This document shows, one piece after another, positions 56,280 to 64,000 of a stretch of DNA of 64,000 bases. The notes beneath the pieces were generated by a model. The model saw nothing but the letters and a program-made list of their open reading frames with translations, did no database searches and was not told the origin of the DNA. A program made the position numbers and the translations under genes. Numbering within the stretch: position 1 is the stretch's first letter; every line of letters begins with the position of its first letter. Source of the DNA: Dryas octopetala (Eukaryota; Streptophyta; Magnoliopsida; Rosales; Rosaceae). The stretch is taken from positions 9,672,001-9,736,000 of the forward strand of contig OY992835.1 of NCBI GenBank assembly GCA_963921425.1, read 5' to 3'.

Positions 56280-58807
56280 TCAGTGAGTATCTGCCCCCTC
56301 ACGTCCATCTCTGGAACCTCCTTCACTTCCCCCACCACCATCTTGCTCGTTCAGTGTATAAACTATGCGCTGCTGCCCCAATGGTGTGGCAGAACTGGAA
56401 CCTGCTCTAGAGTAAGTCTGAAATGATGATGACATAGATGCAAATTGGCCCGGACTGCTGCTAGGAGGAAGTGGCAGAAGGTACGGTGCTCCATACGAAG
56501 TGTTAGTAGTCCCAGTACCAATGCTTCCCCTTAACAAGCTGTCTAAAGCTGTCGACACCCTCCCATTGAAGTTGAAGTCCATCTGCGACTGCTGCCTTTG
56601 AAGGTTCAGTATCTCTGCATTATTCACAATTCGCAGCCTCTCCACTTCAGCGCTATACTGCTCCATCACCCTTCGATTATTCTCCATCTCTAGTCGTTGA
56701 ACTTCTGCTTGCCTCGCTGCCTCAGCCACTAGTTGCTCATTTGCCAACCTCAAAGCTTGAAGCTCTGCCCCAACCCCACGGCGCTCAACAACCAGTCCTG
56801 GAATGTCCCTAGGAGCAACCCCGAGACCATATCCTTTGACACGACCACTGGTTTCAGGACCTAAGATGGCTGCAAATATCTCATTGCAGATAGCAGCAGT
56901 GATTGGAAGGTTGGTTACAACTTGCTCATACTCTGCCACTTGCCTGTCCATATCCATCTGTCCATAAAAGATAAATCTCATTATTGGAAATGTAACTCAG
57001 TCTACAAACATCATGATTGTATAATTGGAATAGGCAGATGTACAGTTTTAAATATTAATTAAAACAACGTGGATATATTTATTGGCAAGCTAGACATGAT
57101 TGGATATATATTTTAAGGATGTGTTTACACTCCAATCACAAAATAATCCATATTTGGTGCATGCATGACTAATGACACATTGGCAGCCAATGCATATAGA
57201 ACTCAGGTTATCGCAGTGGGTTAATAATTTCATGGGGTAAAACAATATTAGACAATGCCTATATATAACTAGCATGAATCAGATTTTTCATACAGAGTTA
57301 CTGTGATTTATTCCATCACAGTACTCACCATGATCTTCCTTGAAGCTTCATCAACCGGGTTGCCATTGGATCTCATGTGGGTAAGTTTGAAAAGCTGAAT
57401 CCGGTTTGGTTCCTCACCATTATGATCTTGCGCCTGCAACATGACACTCACTGTGATACACACCTAAACCATGCAATTGTATCTGCATTAAGTGTTTCAT
57501 AATTAAACAACAAGGTATTGTCAAATTTCAACACATATTCCTTACGTATTCATCTCTCACTTGGGCGTGTGATTTTGTCCCAGTAGTATGGCCACAGTGC
57601 AGCTGTCCACGATTAATGGTGTTGACTGCACATCGTTTCTAATGCAGACAAAACAGCCACAACAAAATTAAGTCAGCATTTCAATGAATTTACTAAGAAG
57701 CAGGCTATTAAATGCCAGGAAAATCATGTTCTCACCTTTCCCTCATCTGAGTCCCAGTGTGCAACCAAACCAAGCCACTGATCCGGATCAACATAGTCAT
57801 CTCCACACACAAATCGCTGGTTTGTGTTGTAGAAAGGCTTGTACCAGACCTTCCTAAGCTGACACTTGTGGTGCTTCCATCTCTCGTTCATCTTAACCTC
57901 TGCAACAGCACGAATCCTATGACTCAAGGCCCTTGTGTTTTCATCGGTCCAATCAATGGTTGCCTACAACATTGTACCAACAAGTCACTAGATTTGATGA
58001 CCAACTACTACTGCAGCGTATTGGACACACAAATAAACATGTCATGGTCGAATCAATCTAATATTTCAGTATATGTCCAGCAATGGTTATGTAATTCCCT
58101 AGTATATGTTTGAATACTTATTAATCATTTGAACATTTTTATTCCCTAGGTAGATATTAATTCCAACACATGCATAGTAAATTGATCGAATTACTCTAGA
58201 AATGATAGAGATTACAGCTTATTGTTAGGTTTCTGCTCAATCTTAAAAATAAATGTTTGAATGTAGTTGTAAATTTGATCATCTATATACTAACAAAATA
58301 ATTAGCCTATTAAACATTCAGTTTTAGTAATTAATTTTCATTTTTAAGATGTTCACATTACATTTAAGTTGTATGTTTAACCAACAGTACCTTTATCTTC
58401 CTCCAAACACGGTCTAGTACAGGTCCTCTAAATCCTCTCCAGTCCAGCACATTAATCGGGAACAATGTGCGATCAACTGCTTGTTGTCCAAGAAACCTAG
58501 AAAACCTGGCTACTGTCCTAGATGGAGCAACAGCTTGTCCATAGCGGTTGAACCTAATCAACTCAGCCTTTTCTATAGCCCAATTCTCCCTGTGTCGGAC
58601 CCTCTGTGCTCGAACCCTATTTGGTGGGATAGGGACAACAGCATTCACCTGCCCTTCCTCTTGGTGTGCCGGTGCTTCCAGACCATCTCCATCGTGTGCC
58701 TCATCACCTTCAACATGTGCTTCCAGACCATCTCCATCGTGTGCCTCATCACCTTCAACATGTGCTTCCAGACCATCTCCATTAATGACAGTGGTGGAGT
58801 CATCCAT
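56280..58807 (-). CDS. TNPA-type CACTA protein (Transposase_24 family), apparently intact
   Basis: Five exons with consensus sites and continuous phase: 58807-58391, 57963-57736, 57638-57546, 57433-57329 and 56957-56280, giving 506 residues without a stop. Exon 1 begins MDDSTTVING and contains a GDGLEAHVEGDEAHD repeat (three partial copies), then FRGPVLDRVWRKIK. Exon 2 has WKHHKCQLRKVWYKPFYN; exon 3 has TTGTKSHAQVRDEY; exon 4 has FKLTHMRSNGNPVDEAS; exon 5 has IFAAILGPETSGRVKGYGLG, the typical Ptta/En/Spm segment, then a heptad-rich coiled coil (ELQALRLANEQLVAEA) and a Ser/Gly-rich tail. Family role: binding of terminal repeats and transposition complex assembly. All donors are GT and acceptors AG. 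Confidence 0.85.
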
Positions 58808-60734
58808 TTAGCTTGGTTCGTGCCTAGGAAACAACATAGTATTTATATATAACAAAACTCTTTCATCATTTATTGGAAAATGGTGGATTAACTGTCAAGA
58901 AAGATACAAAGCCATTTGAAAAGTTCTACACTTCATGAGGTTGCACATTTATAGAGTTAGAAATAACTTTATGTACATATTTAAATTATGCAACTAATTG
59001 GAGTCTTAATAATGGTTATTTAGGGTCATTATCTAGTGTTTCATAGGGATTGAACACTTATGCTCAAAGCATCATCATTTCACTATTTCATCATTCTTTT
59101 CTCATATATCTAAGTTCCTAGGTATGACACTCTTATCTCTGCATATTCATATATCTCATTTGATGTTGAAAGGACACTCTTGGTATGTACATTATTAATC
59201 AAATAAATCATTCAAAGTTTGTATACCCGGATTTTAACAGCTTATTGGTCTTGCAGCAGGTCCTATGCAGTTAAGTATGTTGTGAATCATGGGAACCATG
59301 GGGGAGTAATGACCATGTGAATCATGGGAACCATTGTTTTTGTGGTTGCCTAGTCTTTAATACATACATATGCTAATTTATCATTTTTAAGTTTGCTTTA
59401 TATGTGCATGTTTCCAATATTAAGGCCTAAAACAAAACATTAAGGCTACCTATTCATTAATTAAATATCCAATACACAATAAAAAAACAAGTACTACACA
59501 TGTTTACTTTGTTTGAGAACTCGCATTTATGGTTATGGCTGAAGATGGTGGTACTTTGATTGAATGCAGCTAAAGCAAGGTTATTCATAATGGAGTATCA
59601 CTGTGTTTTGCATTTAGTTGTGGCAATAAGTATAAACAATAAAATACCATGGTCTATATATACCAAGAACCAGAAAAATCATAAACTACACAGAAAGTTA
59701 CCGTATGGTCAAGATGCTCTCTGTTCATAGAGGTTACCTCACCTTGCAGTTTATTTCTTCCAATTCCTGGGCGCACTCTGTGGAGATCACTGTTATTCTC
59801 TCTGCAGCAGGATTCTTCACCAGTGGTGTAAGGGGTAAACAATCAGTATTTGAGCTGAGATCTAAATCTCCTCAGCTTTATGGAGGATATCCTGTCCTCA
59901 TGGTCACTTCAACACCGATCCTCTGCCACCATGAATCCAGGGATGGCAATTCACTTTTTCCATGGGGAATGGTGACCCCAAAATTATGGAGCCAATTCAT
60001 GGAGGGAAACTTTGACACCTCTTGGCGGGAGAGTGAGTTTTGGACTCCTTCGTTGGAAACCATCATGATTTGGATAGTGTATAGTTACTATTTCTAAATG
60101 GAATGTCCAAAATCCATATGCTGATACCTAAGTACAACAACCCATTGTGCAAAGTCTAGTTCGAACTCAACTTACCAACTACCTATGGTGTACTATATTT
60201 GAAATAATAAAAAAAACTTCCTATGGATAGTTGGATACTGATGTTTGGTATAAAACTTGTACTACTTTTGTCCGTTCAGTATTGGGAATTTAGTGTTCTT
60301 TTTGAAAGTGGAATTGAAACTACTTCCATCACATGGACTAAAAAACAATCATGGTTACTTTACTAAGGTATGGGCCCACATCATCTCAATTGGCTACACT
60401 CTTGTTACTACATTTTTATCTTTGTCAATTTCAACAAGGAATCATGCACTGCTAGAATTAATACTGGATAAGTTATAAGTGTGTTGACTATGTGCATTTT
60501 GTAAATGGTCATATGTAAATTTTTTTACATCTTCTAATGATCATAAGTAATTATCTTTGTCAATTTTTGTTTAAATCTTCTAACTCCATAAATGTCCAAT
60601 TCACTGTGATAAGTTGGGATTATGTTGGCCATATAATTTTGGGAAAATTTTAGCCAAAAGACTTCACCAATACTTCATGTCTCTATTCTGGACATAAATT
60701 TTACGTTGTGTCAACTGAAGAGTGAAATGAATTG
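58808..60734. other. Interior of the second CACTA element, no firm gene
   Basis: 59286-59315 is a 30-bp exact copy of 62506-62535, which is coding in the small gene there. A 130-residue frame at 59705-60097 (plus) and its minus-strand shadow have reasonable composition but no domain known to me. No transposase domain is found. Confidence 0.4.
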
Positions 60735-61188
60735 TTTGTGTCAATTAAGGACCTTGTTTTTTTTTTAGTTTCTATCTCAACTTTGGCTTGATGTTAGACC
60801 CATTCAATCTCCACCAAATTCAAAAACATTGGCCAGGGTTTAAAGATATGCATCTCCTTTTTACAACCATATAAAGATCACCCAAATCGGACCTCTACAA
60901 CTCCGAATAATCGGCTCCAAAATAGAGTAGACAAAACTGTACAATTTTCCATATATTTTCCTAGATGTCCATTTAGACAGTTTGCGGGTACCCTACTTTG
61001 GGTCCGATTATCTGGAGTTGTAGATGTTCGAATTGAGTGATCTTTATATGGTTGTAAAGAGGAGATGCATAGCTTTAAATCCAGTTAATGTTTGCTAAAT
61101 TTGGTAGAGATTTGATGAGTCCAATGTTGAGCCAAAGTTGAGATAAAAAATGAAAAAAATAAATAAATACGATCCTTAATTGACACAA
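60735..61188. mobile_element. Foldback element with about 190-bp arms, nested in the CACTA element
   Basis: The left arm (TTTGTGTCAATTAAGGACC, then ATCTCAACTTTGGCTTGATG, CATCTCCTTTTTACAACCAT and ATATAAAGATCACCCAAATC) is mirrored by the right arm (reverse complement TTTGTGTCAATTAAGGATCG, ATCTCAACTTTGGCTCAACA, CATCTCCTCTTTACAACCAT). The central loop is about 80 bp. There is no coding frame. Divergence between arms is visible, so it is not recent. Confidence 0.75.
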
Positions 61189-62011
61189 AATTAAAATAAA
61201 AATTTTGTGAAAAATTAAGGATTTTGTGAATTGATTTATTATTTCAATATTATTTTATCAATTTCAGTATAAAGCTTGTTCCTGGCAAACTTTGTAACAT
61301 TATAGAACTTCATTCTTTTATGAAATCCTATTCTTTATTTTTCTTTCTATATTTCCTATACTCTTATGTTCAATTAATCTACTATTTTTTTAATTAAAAA
61401 TATCTCCTCACTAAAAATGAACGTTAAATGATAAATAGTTGATGAACAACTTACTATGTGCATTCTTAATCATATAGAGACGATAGCAAAGTCTAGGAGA
61501 TGGCTTTGCCCTTTACACCAAGCTAATACAAGTGTGTTAGCTTGCTCAGGCCTTCAATATGAGTACAACGTACTGTGTTATCTGTGTCAATTGTTGAACC
61601 TTTGTTTACTTTAGAATTTTCACTAAAATTATTAAGAGAGAATCATATATTGAGTGGATTGATTGATTAAGTGGATAGAACAATAAACTGGGAAACAAAA
61701 AGAAAGCAAATGATTTTGGCACGAGAACAAACCAACATGATGAAGTAACTAATGCAGCTTTAATTACACCTTCAAGTGATAGCACTAAGTGTTGAACCAC
61801 CTGGCCGGCCATTAAAGGAAGCATAATCTCCCAAAGTAAAAAAAATGAACATAATCTCCCAAACAAATTGGCCATATATTAAAGGAAGCAACATCTGATA
61901 TATAGCACTACATTAGTGTGGTTGATTGTATATTAATCAACCATACATTCAACAAATCAATAATTGATCACCTAAGCCCATATTAATTACTGCCCAAAAT
62001 ACACCAAACAC
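61189..62011. other. Non-coding interior of the second CACTA element
   Basis: AT-rich without a domain-bearing frame; 61606-61875 is a hydrophobic minus-strand frame without support. Confidence 0.35.
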
Positions 62012-62117
62012 ACCTTCTTAGTAGCCATAATGCTTTTACAACTAATCATCATGTCCAAAATACACAACACACACCTTCTTAGTAGCCATATATAATGCTT
62101 TTACAACTAATCATCAT
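62012..62117. repeat. Tandem duplication of about 62 bp overlapping a gene end
   Basis: CCTTCTTAGTAGCCATA then ATGCTTTTACAACTAATCAT occurs twice (from about 62012 and 62073). The right copy includes the stop codon of the small gene at 62107. Confidence 0.75.
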
Positions 62118-62945
62118 CCATTTCAGGAAGGTCATCCTCAAGCTCATTTTCAGGTTCGAGGTTAATCTCAAACATGTAATTGATCACATCCTGCTTGGTC
62201 AAGACAACAAATATTTAATTTGGGATTTGTATTACATTGTCAAACATCAAACACATACACATACTTAAGCACCTAAATGATAGCCTTAAACACAAAGTCC
62301 TACTGGCATAGCTAATGGTCCTCACTCTTGGAATATTGTAGGAGTCACCCACGACTCATCAAATGTGTCTGGAACATACAAGTTCTCGGTACTCTGCTCA
62401 CCATGTTGAGATGTGCTAGGGTCCACTGAATTGTTGGCAGTGGTGCCTGCAGCCAAACGATTATCCCCACCTAATCCCACTGCAGCCTTGTGTGGTGGTG
62501 TAAATATCATGGGAACCATGGGGGAGTAATGACCAGTGCTGATAAGATCATTATCACTCGGCGGGAAGTACTTATTGATTATCCGCTCAGTTTCTCCATC
62601 TTCCACAACAGATGGCATCCTAGCAGGGGCCACAGGAGTGTTCACAGACCCATTTAATTGTGGTGACAACTCCCTGTTGTCATGAATTGCATTATTAACA
62701 TCATAATTTTGTGGAACAAAAGTTTGCTCACCTTGGCCATTTCTGGAGACTCGTGGAATGAACCGATTCATGGGCACCCAATTATTCACCAAGTTGTTAA
62801 CGAAATCATGGTCGCTTTGAATAGAGGGAGTTGAGTCAGTCTGAGAGCTGGTGTCATCCACAGGAGCCCTGTAGTCTGGAACATCATCAACAAACAACTG
62901 CCTGTATGCAGCAAGATTGACAGGTTTCCTTATATTTTTTGGCAT
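62107..62945 (-). CDS. Unrecognised two-exon gene inside the second CACTA element
   Basis: Exon 1 62945-62349 and exon 2 62190-62107, joined by GT-AG with phase 0, give 226 residues. The start is MPKNIRKPVNLAAYRQLFVD at 62945; the longer frame upstream (to 63065) adds a hydrophobic leader and is less likely. The middle is Asn/Ser/Pro/Thr-rich and looks disordered (VPQNYDVNNAIHDN, TTANNSVDPSTSQHGEQS). The spliced tail DVINYMFEINLEPENELEDD then LPEMDDD is strongly acidic. If not spliced, the frame ends five codons after the donor plus a few (TPTIFQE). No known domain. It could be the first part of a TNPD-type transcript or an accessory protein of this element family. Confidence 0.5.
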
Positions 62946-63065
62946 GATGGGTATGATGAGTGTAGAGAATGGGAGCTGCCTGTGTAGAAAATATTTCAGC
63001 ACTAGCAAGATGACTAAATAACAAATATATAAATATCTATAGTCCTGTGGGAAATCTAGCAGCAC

Positions 63066-63219
63066 CTACTGAATGACATGGTCACCCAATTATTTTGGTG
63101 TACCACAAGTTAACTTGCAAAGTGTACTTGGTTAAGATTCTGCTTTCAAATCAAGCTGACACCATGACTCTACTTTAGTCAAAGCTTATTCACCTAGTTA
63201 CATTCTAACTAGACAAAGA
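63066..63219. other. Upstream sequence of the 62945 gene
   Basis: Short non-coding stretch leading into the minisatellite; it may hold the promoter of the small gene. Confidence 0.3.
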
Positions 63220-63860
63220 ACTGAACATGCTTTTAGTGATTCACCATTTAGTGAATAAAAAAAATAAAAGAGGTGGACATGAAGCAAGAAAAAAAACTGA
63301 ACATGCTTTTAGTGATTCACCATTTAGTCAAAAAAAAAAAAAAAAGGTTGGCATGAAGAAGAAAACAAAGAACTGAGTCTCCTTTTACTGATTCACCATT
63401 TAGTCAAAAAAAAAAAAAAAAGAGGTGGACATGAAACAAAAAAAAAAAAAAAAAAAAAAAACTAAACATGCTTTGAGTGATTCATCATTTAGTCAAAAAA
63501 AAAAAAAAAGAGGTTGACATGAATACCTAAAAAAACAAAGAACTGAGTCTCCTTTTAGTGATTCACCATTTAGTAAAAGAAAAAAAGAGGTGGACATGAA
63601 ACAGAAAAAAAAGAACTGAACATTGTGGTTCTTTAGTGATTCACCATTTAATAAAAAATAAAAAAAACACACCTGGACATGAAGAAGAAAAAAAAAGAAC
63701 TAAACATGCTTTTAGTGATTCACCATTTAGTAAAAACAAAAACAAAAAAAAGAGGTGGACATGAAACAGAAAAAAAAAGAACTTAACATGCCTTTAGTGA
63801 TTCATCATTTAGTCAAACAAAAAAAAAAAGGTTGACATGAATACCTAAAAAAACAAATAA
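63220..63860. repeat. Minisatellite of about eight units, 70-85 bp each
   Basis: Each unit has (C/G)AACATGCTTTTAGTGATTC, ACCATTTAGT, an A run, GAGGTGGACATGAA and another A run with AACTGA. Some units have the variant CTGAGTCTCCTTTTAGTGATT. Unit length varies mainly through the A runs. It lies upstream of the minus-strand gene at 62945, where CACTA elements often hold repeats. Confidence 0.85.
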
Positions 63861-64000
63861 CTTAACATGCCTACAAAGAACTTAACATACCTAAAAAAGA
63901 TTGATTCAGATCCCATACAAACCTAAACAATTAGCTTTATGTAAAAGCTTGTTTTGTAAGATGGCTACAAGTAACCCAAAATTTACCTAAAGTTCATTAA

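Larger units (their letters stand above)
55108..64000. mobile_element. Second CACTA element, runs off the right edge
   Basis: Starts CACTACACCATTTGTTGCTT. The left subterminal DNA has many GGTTGC/GGTGGC/GTAGTTGCA motifs and aligns with the non-autonomous element at 41583. It contains a complete TNPA-type gene (minus strand), a second small gene, foldback DNA and a minisatellite. Its right end, target duplication and any TNPD gene lie beyond the window. The gene order (TNPA 3' end near the left terminus) is the same as in the 15304 element. Confidence 0.7.

Noticed and set aside
59705-60097. 130-residue plus-strand frame in the second CACTA element
   Set aside because: No domain or splice context seen; kept only as a note on the interior.
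1-64000. CRISPR array, operon or prokaryotic system
   Set aside because: Introns, TATA boxes, plant families and transposons show a plant nuclear genome; the regular repeats are transposon subterminal or minisatellite DNA.

Overview
This is a plant nuclear genomic window: AT-rich, with GT-AG introns, long CT/GA microsatellites, plant-specific gene families and a dense layer of plant transposons. The protein families point to a woody eudicot. Rosaceae (Prunus-like) is my guess from the general look and was not tested. I found no bacterial, organellar or CRISPR-type feature.

Host genes are few. They are a conserved small membrane protein (13834-14280, minus), a 75-residue cysteine-bearing membrane protein (26271-26498, minus), a proline-rich secreted protein (29194-29649, plus), a 58-residue two-helix membrane protein (37134-37310, minus), a three-exon bHLH transcription factor (51599-52721, plus) and an intronless protein of three ubiquitin-like folds (54046-54810, plus). 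Broken host pieces are the 3' end of a GH9 endoglucanase (30861-31350, minus) and a short SEC61-alpha relic (33888-33946, plus). A possible coding exon runs off the left edge (1-123).

Transposons make up most of the rest. A nearly full CACTA (En/Spm) element fills 15304-24882 with a TCT target duplication, dense GGGCGACGAA subterminal repeats, a broken TNPD-type transposase and a TNPA-type gene with one premature stop. A second CACTA element starts at 55108 and runs off the right edge. It carries an apparently intact five-exon TNPA-type gene, an unrecognised two-exon acidic gene and a minisatellite. A 3.48 kb non-autonomous relative (41583-45062, TGC duplication) sits inside a hAT-like element (41200-45197). 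Another hAT element (38303-39602) has a paralogous empty site at about 36.1 kb.

Smaller elements include two Mutator-like elements with 9-10 bp duplications (2325-3255 and 10174-11921), two more TIR elements carrying foreign-looking cores (6901-8026 and 50285-50998), a PIF/Harbinger-like element (32998-33842, TTA duplication), foldback MITEs, two SINEs, a LINE 3' end and one LTR relic.

The main story is nested transposition. Several TIR elements hold internal sequence (GC-rich ORFs, a LINE RNase H end) that looks acquired. Within the CACTA elements, TNPA-type (terminal-repeat binding) and TNPD-type (catalytic) genes would act together on the subterminal repeats. In the first element neither gene reads intact; in the second only TNPA is seen before the window ends. 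Intron boundaries were placed by eye from splice consensus and reading phase.
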